Assembly: GCF_008704655.1 (NCBI RefSeq)
Contig: NZ_CP023688.1
Coordinates: forward strand, 1,798,001-1,862,000
Length of the DNA stretch: 64,000 nucleotides
Direction: 5' to 3'
Source: Streptomyces rimosus
GTDB lineage: Bacteria; Actinomycetota; Actinomycetes; Streptomycetales; Streptomycetaceae
Positions within the stretch are counted from its first letter, which is position 1. Every line of letters starts with the position of its first letter. A program made the position numbers and the translations under genes. This document shows, piece by piece, positions 15,277 to 24,428 of the stretch. The notes under the pieces are model-generated. The model saw nothing but the letters and a program-made list of their open reading frames with translations, did no database searches and was not told the DNA's origin.

Positions 15277-16902
15277 ATGTCGCCCTCACGTCCCACGCTG
15301 CGCACCGCCGTCGGCACCGTCTCCGCGGCCGTGCTCGCCACCTCCACCCTCGCGGGCGCCCCCGCCGCGAACTCCGCGGCGTCCGCACCCGCAAGCGGCG
15401 CGCGGAGCGGCGCCACGGCACCACGGGACGTCGCGGCGCGGTTCCCCGACGTGAAGTTCGTCGACATCCAGGGCGACGGCGGCATCACCCTGAAGGCCAA
15501 CGTCTTCACGCCGGGCGACGCCGCGCCCGGCCGCCGCTACCCGCTGATCGTGCTGCCCACCAGCTGGGGCATGCCGCAGATCGAGTACGTCGTGCAGGCC
15601 AAGAAGCTCGCCGACGCCGGGTATGTGGTGGTCGGCTACAACTCCCGCGGCTTCTGGCAGTCCGGCGGGCAGATCGAGACGGCCGGCCCCCCGGACATCG
15701 CCGACGCCTCCAAGGTCATCGACTGGGCGCTCGCCCATACCCCGGCCGACCCGGGCAAGGTGGGCATGGGCGGGGTGTCGTACGGGGCCGGGATCAGCCT
15801 GCTGGCCTCGGCCTTCGACAAGCGGATCAAGGCGGTCGCGGCGCTGAGCGGCTGGGCCGACCTGATCGACTCGATCTACAGCGGGCGCACCCAGCATCAG
15901 CAGGCGGCCGTCCTGCTGGGCGGTGCCGGTGCGCTCACCGGGCGCCCCAGCCCGGAGTTGAAGACCATCCTCAAGGACTTCCTGGCCTCCAATCTGGCCA
16001 AGGAAGGCGACATGCTCAAGTGGGGCGCCAAGCGGTCGCCGGTCACCTACCTCGACCGGATCAACGCCAACGGCGCGGCCATCATGCTGGGCAACGCCTG
16101 GGGCGACTCGCTCTTCCCGCCCAACCAGTACGCCGACTTCTACGAGAAGCTCAAGGGGCCCAAGCGGCTGGAGTTCCGGCCCGGTGACCACGCCACCGCC
16201 GAGGGCCTGGGCCTGCTCGGCCTGCCCAACGACACCTGGGACCACACGAAGCGCTGGTTCGACCACTATCTGAAGGGCGCCGACAACGGCGTGGACCGGG
16301 AGGCACCCGTACAGCTGAAGTCCCGCTCCACCGGCGCCTACGAGGGCTACAAGAGCTGGAAGGACGTGCCCTCGGCGAACCGGAGGATCGCGCTGAACGG
16401 CACGCAGCAGATCCGTACCGACCGCGATTCCGGCGCCAACGGCGGCACGGTCTTCCTCTCCAGCCTGCTGGACCAGTTCTTCCGGCTGCCGCCGATGGCC
16501 TCGATCCCGCTGCTGCCGCGCTCGGCCGCGGCCGTGTGGCAGTCGGAGCGCTACACCTCCGCCCAGCACGTACGCGGTACGGCGAAGCTGCACACCACCG
16601 TGACCAGCACCGCCGAGAGCGGCACCGGCATCGCCTACCTGTACGACGTCGGGCCGCTGGGCGTCGGCAAGCTGGTCTCGCACGCGCCGTTCACGTTCCA
16701 CGGCAAGGCCCCGGACAAGCCGTTCGGCGTGGACCTGGAGCTGTTCTCGACGGCGTACGACGTTCCGGCGGGCCACCGGCTGGCGGTGGTCGTGGACTCC
16801 GTGGACCCGCTCTACATCGAGCACAACCCGTCCGGCGCGAAGCTGACCTTCTCCTCCCCGGCGGACGATCCGTCGTGGCTGTCGGTGCCGGTACGCGACT
16901 GA
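15277..16902 (+). CDS. Secreted CocE/S15-like alpha/beta hydrolase
   Basis: Extracellular hydrolase of 541 aa. A signal peptide and Ala/Ser-rich linker (1-50) are followed by an alpha/beta-hydrolase core with nucleophile Ser168 in GMGGVSYGAG and a His in FRPGDHATAEG, and a C-terminal beta-sandwich-like region, as in the X-Pro dipeptidyl peptidase (S15)/CocE/NonD group. Members cleave acyl or prolyl bonds; the substrate here is unknown. VVVGYNSRGFWQSGG matches the family's N-terminal region. It is monocistronic, follows the hmp terminator and a strong inverted repeat, and is convergent with the amino-acid ABC operon. Confidence 0.87.
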   Translation: MSPSRPTLRTAVGTVSAAVLATSTLAGAPAANSAASAPASGARSGATAPRDVAARFPDVKFVDIQGDGGITLKANVFTPGDAAPGRRYPLIVLPTSWGMPQIEYVVQAKKLADAGYVVVGYNSRGFWQSGGQIETAGPPDIADASKVIDWALAHTPADPGKVGMGGVSYGAGISLLASAFDKRIKAVAALSGWADLIDSIYSGRTQHQQAAVLLGGAGALTGRPSPELKTILKDFLASNLAKEGDMLKWGAKRSPVTYLDRINANGAAIMLGNAWGDSLFPPNQYADFYEKLKGPKRLEFRPGDHATAEGLGLLGLPNDTWDHTKRWFDHYLKGADNGVDREAPVQLKSRSTGAYEGYKSWKDVPSANRRIALNGTQQIRTDRDSGANGGTVFLSSLLDQFFRLPPMASIPLLPRSAAAVWQSERYTSAQHVRGTAKLHTTVTSTAESGTGIAYLYDVGPLGVGKLVSHAPFTFHGKAPDKPFGVDLELFSTAYDVPAGHRLAVVVDSVDPLYIEHNPSGAKLTFSSPADDPSWLSVPVRD

Positions 16903-16921
16903 GCGCCGGTGGCCGGGGGCG

Positions 16922-17785
16922 TCAGTGCTGTTGCCCCGCCCCCGGCAGCAGCGTCCCCGGCTCCGGCGCGTTCACGTCCACCGCCTCCGTCTTCGGGCTC
17001 CTGCGCTGCCGCTGGGCGACCCGGTACGCGCACCACGACAGCAGCATGCACATGCCGATGTAGATCGGCGAGATGATCAGGACGACCGGGATGAACGGCA
17101 GGTCGTAGTCCAGGTTGGAGGCGATCAGCTTGCCGGCGTGCAGGAACTCCTCGTAGGTGATCAGGAAGCCGAGCGAGGTGTCCTTCAGGGCGACCACCAG
17201 CTGGCTGATGATCGTGGGCAGCATGGCGCGGACCGCCTGCGGCACCAGGACGTACGTCATGACCTGCGTCTTGCGCATGCCCAGCGCGTACGCGGCCTCC
17301 CGCTGCCCGCGGTCTACCGAGTGGACGCCGGCCCGGAACACCTCGGCCAGCACCGAGCCGTTGTACAGCGTCAACCCGGCGACCAGCGCGTACAGCGGCT
17401 CGGCCTTGAGCGCCACGTAGATGAAGAAGATCATGACCAGTACGGGCATCGCCCGGAAGAACTCCACCAGCAGCGTGCTCACCCAGCGGACCGGCGCGTG
17501 GTCCGAGAGCCGTCCGGCGGCGAGCACCGCGCCCAGGACGAGGGAGAGCACCGCCGCGATCGCGAACGCCTTGAGCGTGTTGCCCAGCCCTTCGAGCAGC
17601 AGTTCCTGGATGCCCTTGTACGCGAACGGTGTCCACTTGCGCGCGCTGAACTGGCCGGTGTCGATGAGCAGGTACACGGCCCAGGCGAGGATGGCGAGGA
17701 TCACCACGGTCGCCGCCACCCCGTAGATCCGGTGCCGGCGCCGGGTCTGCGGTCCGGGGACGTCGTAGAGGGCGGTGGTGGTCAT
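16922..17785 (-). CDS. gluD: Amino-acid ABC transporter permease (GluD type)
   Basis: Inner-membrane permease of 287 aa, last gene of a four-gene polar amino-acid importer. It has about five membrane segments and the cytoplasmic coupling loop EAAYALGMRKTQVMTYVLVPQA that engages the ATPase. Gene order (ATPase, binding protein, two permeases) is that of gluABCD of Corynebacterium and Streptomyces. The ATG at 17785 overlaps the stop of the preceding permease as ATGA. The ligand is probably glutamate or aspartate, inferred from order and similarity. Confidence 0.9.
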   Translation of the reverse strand: MTTTALYDVPGPQTRRRHRIYGVAATVVILAILAWAVYLLIDTGQFSARKWTPFAYKGIQELLLEGLGNTLKAFAIAAVLSLVLGAVLAAGRLSDHAPVRWVSTLLVEFFRAMPVLVMIFFIYVALKAEPLYALVAGLTLYNGSVLAEVFRAGVHSVDRGQREAAYALGMRKTQVMTYVLVPQAVRAMLPTIISQLVVALKDTSLGFLITYEEFLHAGKLIASNLDYDLPFIPVVLIISPIYIGMCMLLSWCAYRVAQRQRRSPKTEAVDVNAPEPGTLLPGAGQQH

Positions 17786-18426
17786 CGGGGAACCCCCCAG
17801 CGCTTTTCCAGCACGTTGAACAGCGCGCTGATGGTCAGGGTCACGATCAGATAGCCGACGGCGATCCAGACGAAGGTCCAGACGATGCTGTAGCCCAGTT
17901 CGTTGAGCGTCTTGTAGGTGCCGAGGAGTTCGACGACGCTGAAGGAGCCGGCGATCGCGGAGTTCTTGGCGAGCGCGATGAGCGTGGAGCCGACGGGCGG
18001 GATGACGGTACGGAACGCCTGCGGCAGCACCACGCCGCCCAGCGTCTGCGAGAAGGTCATGCCCAGGCTGCGCGCCGCCTCGCCCTGCCCCACCGGAACG
18101 GTGTTGATGCCCGAGCGCACCGCCTCGCAGATGAAGGCGGAGGTGTAGCAGCCCAGCGCCAGTACGGCGAAGACCTTGAAGGGCAGCACGACGCCGAAGC
18201 GCGGCAGGCCGAGCAGCACCGCGAAGAACAGCAGCGTCAGCGGGGTGTTGCGCAGCACCATCACCCACACGGTGCCGAACACCCGCAGCGAGCCGACCGG
18301 CGCCACCCGGAAGGCTGCCATCACCACGCCAACGGCGAGCGCCAGGAGCGAGGCGAAGACGGTCAGTTCGACGGTGCCGAGCAGGCCCTCCCCGTAGCGG
18401 GAGAAGTTGTCCAGGAGCACGTTCAT
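17782..18426 (-). CDS. gluC: Amino-acid ABC transporter permease (GluC type)
   Basis: Inner-membrane permease of 214 aa of the His/Glu/Gln family. The coupling loop GEAARSLGMTFSQTLGGVVL with PQAFRTVIPP is diagnostic, and MVLRNTPLTLLFFAVLLGLP is a typical membrane segment. It forms the heterodimeric channel with the downstream GluD-type permease, with which it is translationally coupled by a 4-bp overlap, and starts 13 bp after the binding-protein gene. Confidence 0.9.
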   Translation of the reverse strand: MNVLLDNFSRYGEGLLGTVELTVFASLLALAVGVVMAAFRVAPVGSLRVFGTVWVMVLRNTPLTLLFFAVLLGLPRFGVVLPFKVFAVLALGCYTSAFICEAVRSGINTVPVGQGEAARSLGMTFSQTLGGVVLPQAFRTVIPPVGSTLIALAKNSAIAGSFSVVELLGTYKTLNELGYSIVWTFVWIAVGYLIVTLTISALFNVLEKRWGVPR

Positions 18427-18439
18427 GGGCGGTCCGTCC

Positions 18440-19354
18440 TCAGCTCGCCGGGTAGCGGTCGATGGCGGGCGGCTTCGGAGCGGGGACACCGGACAGGCCC
18501 AGCGTCGCGTCGTACGCCTTCTTCCAGTCGCCGTTCTTCTCGTGCGCGGCGAGCGCGTCGTCCAGCGCGAAGCGCAGCGCGGTGTCCCCGCGCGGCACGC
18601 CGATGCCGTACGGCTCCTGGGAGAACGGCCTGCCGGCCAGCTTCAGCTCGTCGGGCACCTTCGCGGCGTAGCCCATGAGGATCGCGTCGTCGGTCGTGAC
18701 GGCATCGACCTGATAGGTGAGCAGGTTGTCGACGCACACCGAGTACGTGTCGTAGGCGACCAGGTCGGCCTTCGGGTAGTCGGACTGGATGCGCTGGTAC
18801 GGCGTGGAACCTGCCGCCGAGCAGACCTTCCTGCCCGCCAGGTCACCGGGGCCGTCGATGCCCTTCTGGTCCTTGCGCACGAGCAGGCCCTGCCCCGCCA
18901 TGTAGTACGGCCCGGCGAAACCCACCTGCTGCTTGCGCTTGGCGTTGATGGTGTAGGTGCCGACGTAGTAGTCGATCTGTCCGTTCTGCAGGGCGGTCTC
19001 GCGGTTGGCGGAGGAGATCGTCTTGAACTGGATGGTCTTCGGGTCGAAGCCGAGGGAGGCGGACAGCATCCTGGCGATCTCGATGTCGAAGCCGGTGTAC
19101 GTGCCGGAGGCCGGGTCACGCTCGCCCATGTAGGGCTGGTCCTCCTTCGCGCCGACCACCAGCCGACCGCGGCTCCTGGCCTTCTCCCAGGTCGCGGAGC
19201 CGGGCAGCCGGAAGCCCGTGGCGGTCGTGTAGCGGGGCAGCTGGCTGCCCTTGGGGCCTTTGACGGGCGGGCTGCCGGACTTGCCGCAGGCGGCGGCCAG
19301 CAGCGCGACGGCGGTCAGCACGAGCGCCGCGAGGGCGGTTCGGGTCTGGTGCAT
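18440..19354 (-). CDS. gluB: Amino-acid binding lipoprotein (GluB type)
   Basis: Extracytoplasmic solute-binding lipoprotein of 304 aa. The signal peptide ends in the lipobox LLAAAC with lipidated Cys23. The family-3 signature region GTYTGFDIEIARMLSASLGF and RETALQNGQIDYYVGTYTIN fit glutamate/glutamine-binding proteins, including the TYTIN segment common in actinobacterial GluB. It delivers substrate to the GluC-GluD permeases and lies 14 bp after the ATPase gene. Confidence 0.92.
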   Translation of the reverse strand: MHQTRTALAALVLTAVALLAAACGKSGSPPVKGPKGSQLPRYTTATGFRLPGSATWEKARSRGRLVVGAKEDQPYMGERDPASGTYTGFDIEIARMLSASLGFDPKTIQFKTISSANRETALQNGQIDYYVGTYTINAKRKQQVGFAGPYYMAGQGLLVRKDQKGIDGPGDLAGRKVCSAAGSTPYQRIQSDYPKADLVAYDTYSVCVDNLLTYQVDAVTTDDAILMGYAAKVPDELKLAGRPFSQEPYGIGVPRGDTALRFALDDALAAHEKNGDWKKAYDATLGLSGVPAPKPPAIDRYPAS

Positions 19355-19368
19355 GGCGGCGCCCCCGG

Positions 19369-20112
19369 TCAGTGCTTGAGGATCTTGGAGAGGAAGTCCT
19401 TGGCGCGGTCGCTCTCGGGCGCGGTGAAGAACTCCTCCGGCGTGCGGTCCTCGACGATCCGGCCGTCGGCCATGAAGACGACCCGGTTGGCGGCCGAGCG
19501 CGCGAAACCCATCTCATGGGTGACGACGACCATCGTCATGCCCTCCTGCGCGAGCTGCTGCATGACCTCCAGCACCTCGTTGATCATCTCCGGGTCGAGG
19601 GCGGAGGTCGGCTCGTCGAAGAGCAGCGCCTGCGGCTCCATGGCGAGCGCGCGGGCGATGGCCACCCGCTGCTGCTGGCCGCCGGAGAGCTGCGCCGGGT
19701 ACTTGTCGGCGTGCGCCGCGAGGCCCACCCGCTCCAGGAGTTGGCGGGCCCGCCGCTCGGCGTCCTCCTTCTTGCGCCCCCGGACCTTGACCGGCGCGAG
19801 CATCACATTGGCCAGCACGCTCTTGTGCGCGAACAGGTTGAAGGACTGGAAGACCATGCCGACTTCGGCGCGCAGCCTGGCCAGTTCCCGCCCCTCCTCG
19901 GGGAGCGGGTGGCCGTCCAGGGTGATGGTGCCGGACCCGATCGGTTCGAGGCGGTTGATGGTGCGGCACAGGGTGGACTTGCCGGAGCCGGAGGGCCCGA
20001 TGACGACCACCACCTCGCCGCGGCCGACGGTGAGATCGATGTCCTGGAGGACATGCAGTTTCCCGTAGTGCTTGTTGACCCCGCGCAGCTCGATCAGCGC
20101 ATCACCGGCCAT
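19369..20112 (-). CDS. gluA: Amino-acid ABC transporter ATPase (GluA type)
   Basis: Cytoplasmic ATP-hydrolysing subunit of 247 aa. Walker A is GPSGSGKST, the Q-loop is MVFQSFNLF, the signature is LSGGQQQR, Walker B is [13 protein letters not shown] and the H-loop is VVVTHEM. It is the first gene of the operon. The upstream 239-bp region is shared with the divergent GntR gene and contains two direct copies of GCCGGGTACGGA (20242 and 20265) besides the GntR palindrome, so regulation from this spacer is likely. Confidence 0.93.
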   Translation of the reverse strand: MAGDALIELRGVNKHYGKLHVLQDIDLTVGRGEVVVVIGPSGSGKSTLCRTINRLEPIGSGTITLDGHPLPEEGRELARLRAEVGMVFQSFNLFAHKSVLANVMLAPVKVRGRKKEDAERRARQLLERVGLAAHADKYPAQLSGGQQQRVAIARALAMEPQALLFDEPTSALDPEMINEVLEVMQQLAQEGMTMVVVTHEMGFARSAANRVVFMADGRIVEDRTPEEFFTAPESDRAKDFLSKILKH

Positions 20113-20310
20113 GTGCAGCCCTGCTCACTCTCATCCGTCCAGCCAGGACACCGCAACCTACCCGCACGAAACCGGGCCTTCTCCGCTGACACGCACAGAT
20201 GCCACGACAATCCCCGATTACCGGAGAAAATGCCCACGCGTGCCGGGTACGGAATCCCGGGAGCGCCGGGTACGGAGCGGCCGGGCGGGACCCTGGCGCA
20301 CCGCGCTTCC

Positions 20311-20344
20311 CTAGGTACACAGAGCCTGCCTGCGTACCTAGCCT
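20311..20344. promoter_or_regulatory. GntR operator overlapping the gntR -10 box
   Basis: CTAGGTAC (20311-20318) and GTACCTAG (20334-20341) form a perfect 8-bp inverted repeat across 15 bp. The right arm overlaps the -10 box TAGCCT (20339-20344), which lies 7 nt before the ATG at 20352, a leaderless arrangement. The geometry predicts direct autorepression of gntR; effects on divergent gluA are possible. Confidence 0.65.
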
Positions 20345-20351
20345 GTGGGGC

Positions 20352-21107
20352 ATGGGTGACAACCGGCCTGTCTTCCAGCGCATCGCCGACGACCTGCGCC
20401 GCCAGATCGACGAGGGCGCGCTGCCCGTCGGTGCGCGCATCCCGTCCCGCTCCGAGCTGAAGCGGACGTACGAGGCCAGCGACCAGACGGTGGACCGGGC
20501 GGTCCGCGTCCTGAAGGCCGCCGGCTACGCCGAGGGCCAGTTCGGGCGCGGGGTCTTCGTGACCGACCGGGCGCCGATAGGCACCTTGCTGCGCTCCACG
20601 GGCGCCGTGGACTCCCCGTTCGCCGCCCGCATCGCGCTGGAGGGCTCGCCCGACGGCGCGCCACTGACCTGGGAGGCGTCCTCGACGGCGGCCGCGGCGT
20701 CCGACCGGGTCGCGCGGCGGCTGTGCATCGTGCCGGGCACCGGCGTCATCCGGTCGGTGTACGAGTACCTCGCCAACCGGCAGCCGGTGCAACTCGCCAC
20801 GAGCTGGGAGCCGCTCGCCATCACCGAGGGCACGGACGTGGTCTTCCCGGAGTGCGGGCCCTACGCGCGTCGGGGCGTAAGGGGGCGCATGGCGGCCATC
20901 GGCATCCGGGTGGTGCGCGCCGAGGAGCGGGTGGGCTCGCGGCCCGCTTCCAGCGCCGAGGCGGAGACGCTGGGCTGCTCCCCCGGGCAGTGCGTCACGG
21001 TCGTGGAGCGCACCCACTTCGACGCGGACGGGCGGGCCGTGGAGACCTCGGACATCGTCGTACGGGCCGACCGGTGGCGGCTCGCGTACGACATCGGGTT
21101 CGTGTAG
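20352..21107 (+). CDS. GntR/HutC-family regulator
   Basis: DNA-binding regulator of 251 aa. The winged helix (about 8-72) shows IADDLRRQIDEGALPVGARI and ELKRTYEASDQTVDRAVRVL; the rest is a UTRA-type effector domain (YEYLANRQPVQLATSWEP, CVTVVERTHFDADGRAVETS). Start at ATG 20352 is supported by a -10 box 7 nt upstream and lack of a ribosome binding site. It is divergent from the glu operon and sits behind a perfect palindrome, so it is probably autoregulated. Its effector is unknown; UTRA domains usually bind small metabolites. Confidence 0.88.
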   Translation: MGDNRPVFQRIADDLRRQIDEGALPVGARIPSRSELKRTYEASDQTVDRAVRVLKAAGYAEGQFGRGVFVTDRAPIGTLLRSTGAVDSPFAARIALEGSPDGAPLTWEASSTAAAASDRVARRLCIVPGTGVIRSVYEYLANRQPVQLATSWEPLAITEGTDVVFPECGPYARRGVRGRMAAIGIRVVRAEERVGSRPASSAEAETLGCSPGQCVTVVERTHFDADGRAVETSDIVVRADRWRLAYDIGFV

Positions 21108-21198
21108 CCGGGGTCGGGCGGTCGGGCTTCGGGCAGGCGGGCTCCGGACGGTCGCGCCGGGGCCGGCGTCCGTGTTCCGGCGGACCGGGCACGGGCCG

Positions 21199-21621
21199 TC
21201 AGCTCTCGGCGGCCTCCGCGTAGAGCTGGCACAGTTCGGGCGCTCCGGTGGCCGCCCAGTCCCGGCCCGCGGTCACCACGTCCACCTCCCGGCCGGACGC
21301 CAGCCGGACCACCGGCTCGCCGCTCGGCCACACCTTCCAGCTGGCGCCGGGCACCGTCCGCACCAGCACCGTGCCCAGGTAGAAGCCCGCGTCGTTGCCG
21401 AGCCAGGTCACCACCTCGGGGTCGTCGCGCCAGGCGGGGCGCAGCTGGTCCAGCGCCTCCAACGAGTGCACCGAATCGTCCAGTTCCACGCCTTCGGTCT
21501 GGGCCTGGGCACGCAGCAGCTCGCACTCCGCCAGGAGCTGGGCCGCGCCTTCGGGGTCGTCCACCACAGCGGGGCTCGCTTCCGGCCGCTTGCGCCACTT
21601 GTCCAGGAAAGACATGTTCAT
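21199..21621 (-). CDS. Conserved actinobacterial protein of unknown function
   Basis: Cytoplasmic protein of 140 aa without signal peptide or membrane segment. It opens MNMSFLDKWRKRPEASPAVV, followed by an acidic helix region and a C-terminal part with TWLGNDAGFYLGTVLVRTVP and WKVWPSGEPVVRLASGREV. It resembles a Streptomyces family I know only as a hypothetical (possibly DUF6278); the composition looks like a small immunity- or adaptor-like domain, but that is not supported by a motif. Single gene, convergent with gntR. Confidence 0.7.
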   Translation of the reverse strand: MNMSFLDKWRKRPEASPAVVDDPEGAAQLLAECELLRAQAQTEGVELDDSVHSLEALDQLRPAWRDDPEVVTWLGNDAGFYLGTVLVRTVPGASWKVWPSGEPVVRLASGREVDVVTAGRDWAATGAPELCQLYAEAAES

Positions 21622-21754
21622 GGGCGTAGCGTCCCACCCGGGCCGGGGCGCCCGCCACAGGCGCGCGGCAGGCCGGTGGCCGGATCACCGCGCCCGGCCA
21701 CCGGTTCCGGCCGGTCCCGTACCCGTTCCCGGCACCCGTGGAAGGACTGCCCGT

Positions 21755-23554
21755 ATGCGCGTACGACTATGGGGCGCGATACTCGCCCCGGCCCTCTCGC
21801 TCGCCCTGTGCACCACGGCCGCCCTGGCGACGCCGCCACAACGGCTCGCTGAACCGGTGCCGTTGGAGCGCCTCTTCGACAACCGGGCCATCAGCCAGCC
21901 GAGCGACCCGGCGTCGGCGGACTTCGACGGCGCGGGCAACTCCCTGTCCACGCGGGACCTCGACGCGGCGGGCTGGACGCCGGGCCGGGTCCTGACCCTC
22001 GACGCGGCCCGGCTGCGGTGGCCGCGCACCGCCGCGGGCCGGCCGGACAACCTACGGGCCGACGGCCAGACCGTACGGCTGAGCGGGCGCGGTGACGCGG
22101 TGTCGTTGCTGGTCGCGGCCACGGGCGGCACGGTGAGCGGCACCGGCACGGTCCGCTATCGGGACGGGTCGCGCAGCACGTACCGGCTGACCGCGCCGGA
22201 CTGGCGTACGGGCCCGCTGAGCACCAAGGCGGTCGCGCTGCCGCACATCAACACGCCGGGCGGCCAACGGGCGGAGCGGGCACGGCTGTACGCGGTGAGC
22301 GTGCCGGTGGTGCGCGGGCGCGAGGTGGCCGCCGTCGTACTGCCCCGGGACCCGGGGCCGGGCGCCGATCTGCACGTGTTCGCGGTGGCGGTACGCGACA
22401 ACGGCGCCGGTTGGACCGGCAGTTGGGGCGCGAGCACGGGAGGGTACGCGAAGGCCGGGCCGTGGGGCGGCCGAACACTGCGCCTGGTCGTGCACAGCGG
22501 CGCGGGCGGGCCGCGGGTGCGGGTCCGGCTGGCGAACACCTTCGCGGCGGCGCCGGTGGACTTCGGGGCGGCGAGCGTGGCCGTGCAGGGCGCGGGCGGC
22601 GGCGCGGGAGCCGCCCGCACACCCGTACCGCTGACGTTCGGCGGACAGCGCGGCACCCGGGTCCCGGCCGGCGCCGAAACGTACAGCGATCCGCTCCGCC
22701 TGCGCGTACCTGCGGGCCGGAACCTGCTGGTCAGCCTGTATCTGCCGGGCACGGTGACGACAGCGCCGATGCACGGGCGGTCCGAGCAGGTCTCGTACGT
22801 GAGCGCACCGGGCAGCGGCGACCGTACGGGTGACACCGGTGCCGCGGCGTACCCCGGAACGCTGACCGCCTGGCCGTTCCTGACCGGGGTGGAGGTCGCG
22901 GACGGCCCGGGAACGGTCGTGGCACTCGGGGACTCCATCACCGACGGCCAGGGCTCGACGGCGGGCGCCAACCGGCGCTGGCCGGACGTACTGGCCCGCC
23001 GTTTCCAGGCCCAGCACGCACTCCCCCGCTACGGCGTGGTCAACAGCGGCATCGCGGGGAACCGGGTCGTCACCGACCGCTATCCGGGTGACGGCGTGAG
23101 CGCCGACGTCAGCGGGGTCAGCGCACAGCACCGGCTGGAGCGGGATGTGCTGGCGCGGCCCTCGGTCCGTACGGTCGTGCTCTTCGAGGGCGTCAACGAC
23201 GTACGGACCGGCACCCCGGCGCACGAGGTCGTGGCGGGACTGCGGTCCCTCGCCCGGCGCGCGCACGAGCGCGGGCTACGGGTGGTGGCCGCGACCATCG
23301 CGCCGTGCGGCGGCTTCCCGGACTGCACGGCGGCCGTCGAGGAACGGCGCACCGCCGTGAACGCCGCCCTCCGGGCGCGCGGCGCGGTTTTCGACGCCGT
23401 ACTGGACTTCGACGCGGTGCTCCGCGACCCGCGGCACCCGCAGCGGCTGCTGCCCGCGTACGACAGCGGCGACCATCTGCACCCCGGCGACGCGGGCATG
23501 CGGGCGCTCGGGGAGTCGGTGCACCTGCGGGCGCTGGTGCCGGGCGGGCGTTGA
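21755..23554 (+). CDS. Secreted SGNH/GDSL-family hydrolase
   Basis: Extracellular esterase or lipase of 599 aa. Signal peptide 1-29, then an N-terminal beta-rich region of about 360 residues with no motif I can name, then an SGNH hydrolase domain. Its block I is VVALGDSITDG with nucleophile Ser394, block III includes EGVNDV, and block V is DSGDHLHPGDAG with the catalytic Asp-His. The long N-terminal region is typical of streptomycete GDSL proteins that act on polysaccharide esters or lipids. GGAAGGA stands before ATG 21755. Convergent with exonuclease III. Confidence 0.9.
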   Translation: MRVRLWGAILAPALSLALCTTAALATPPQRLAEPVPLERLFDNRAISQPSDPASADFDGAGNSLSTRDLDAAGWTPGRVLTLDAARLRWPRTAAGRPDNLRADGQTVRLSGRGDAVSLLVAATGGTVSGTGTVRYRDGSRSTYRLTAPDWRTGPLSTKAVALPHINTPGGQRAERARLYAVSVPVVRGREVAAVVLPRDPGPGADLHVFAVAVRDNGAGWTGSWGASTGGYAKAGPWGGRTLRLVVHSGAGGPRVRVRLANTFAAAPVDFGAASVAVQGAGGGAGAARTPVPLTFGGQRGTRVPAGAETYSDPLRLRVPAGRNLLVSLYLPGTVTTAPMHGRSEQVSYVSAPGSGDRTGDTGAAAYPGTLTAWPFLTGVEVADGPGTVVALGDSITDGQGSTAGANRRWPDVLARRFQAQHALPRYGVVNSGIAGNRVVTDRYPGDGVSADVSGVSAQHRLERDVLARPSVRTVVLFEGVNDVRTGTPAHEVVAGLRSLARRAHERGLRVVAATIAPCGGFPDCTAAVEERRTAVNAALRARGAVFDAVLDFDAVLRDPRHPQRLLPAYDSGDHLHPGDAGMRALGESVHLRALVPGGR

Positions 23555-23576
23555 CGGGGCGGGCCCTTCCGTCGGC

Positions 23577-24356
23577 TCAGACGTCCAGATCCACCACCAC
23601 CGGCGCGTGGTCCGAGGCGCCCTTGCCCTTGCGCTCCTCGCGGTCCACATAGGCGTCCGAGACGGCCTTGGAGAACGGCTCGTTTCCGTAGACCAGGTCG
23701 ATGCGCATGCCCTTGTTCTTCGGGAAGCAGAGCTGGCGGTAGTCCCAGTAGGTGAACGGCTTGTCGTACTTCAGGGGGCGCGGCACCACGTCCGACAGAC
23801 CGGCCTCGCGCAGAGCGGCCAGGGCGGCCCGCTCGGCGGGCGTCACATGCGTCATGCCCTCGAAGACGGAGGTGTCCCACACGTCGTCATCGGTCGGCGC
23901 AACATTGAAGTCGCCGAGGACCGCGAAGGGCCGGGAACCGGCCGCGTCCTCGGCGACGGCCGCCTTCAGCGCCTCGAACCACTGGAGCTTGTAGGCGAAG
24001 TGGGCGTGGTCGATCTCGCGGCCGTTGGGCACGTACACCGACCAGACGCGGACCGGGCCGCAGGTCGCGGAGACGGCGCGGGGCTCCTGCACCCCTTCGT
24101 AGTCCGGGCCGCCGGCCAGACCGGGGGTGACGTCCTCCAGGCCCACCTTGGACAGCAGCGCGACGCCGTTCCACCGGCCGGTGGCGTTCACGGCGGCCTC
24201 GTAGCCCAGCTCGCGCAGCTGGTCGTACGGGAACTGCTCGTCCGAGCACTTGGTCTCCTGGACGCACAGCACGTCCGTGCCGGTGTTCTCCAGCCAGGCC
24301 AGCAGCCTCGGGAGGCGGGCGGTGATCGAATTGACGTTCCAGGTCGCGATGCGCAT
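23577..24356 (-). CDS. xth: Exodeoxyribonuclease III
   Basis: DNA-repair AP endonuclease and 3'-5' exonuclease of 259 aa. Catalytic features: Asn7 in ATWNVNS, Glu34 in VLCVQETK, LGDFNVAP with Asp and Asn, and ASDHAPVV with Asp-His near the C-terminus. Length is that of bacterial ExoIII. ATG 24356 is the family start and has the -10 box TAGGTT 7 nt upstream without a ribosome binding site. It acts on abasic sites in the cytoplasm; single gene. Confidence 0.94.
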   Translation of the reverse strand: MRIATWNVNSITARLPRLLAWLENTGTDVLCVQETKCSDEQFPYDQLRELGYEAAVNATGRWNGVALLSKVGLEDVTPGLAGGPDYEGVQEPRAVSATCGPVRVWSVYVPNGREIDHAHFAYKLQWFEALKAAVAEDAAGSRPFAVLGDFNVAPTDDDVWDTSVFEGMTHVTPAERAALAALREAGLSDVVPRPLKYDKPFTYWDYRQLCFPKNKGMRIDLVYGNEPFSKAVSDAYVDREERKGKGASDHAPVVVDLDV

Positions 24357-24363
24357 GTCCGTA

Positions 24364-24369
24364 AACCTA
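24364..24369 (-). promoter_or_regulatory. -10 box TAGGTT of xth, leaderless start
   Basis: TAGGTT lies 7 nt before ATG 24356 on the minus strand with no ribosome binding site, directly after the terminator of the upstream gene. Confidence 0.55.
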
Positions 24370-24395
24370 CAGCGGGGGTGTGACAGTCGGGGTCC

Positions 24396-24422
24396 GTGCC
24401 CGGCCCGGCCGGGGCCGGGCAC
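24396..24422 (-). terminator. Terminator of the MBL-fold gene
   Basis: Perfect 11-bp stem GTGCCCGGCCC / GGGCCGGGCAC with a 5-nt loop, 6 bp after the MBL-fold stop codon. Confidence 0.8.
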
Positions 24423-24428
24423 TGTATC

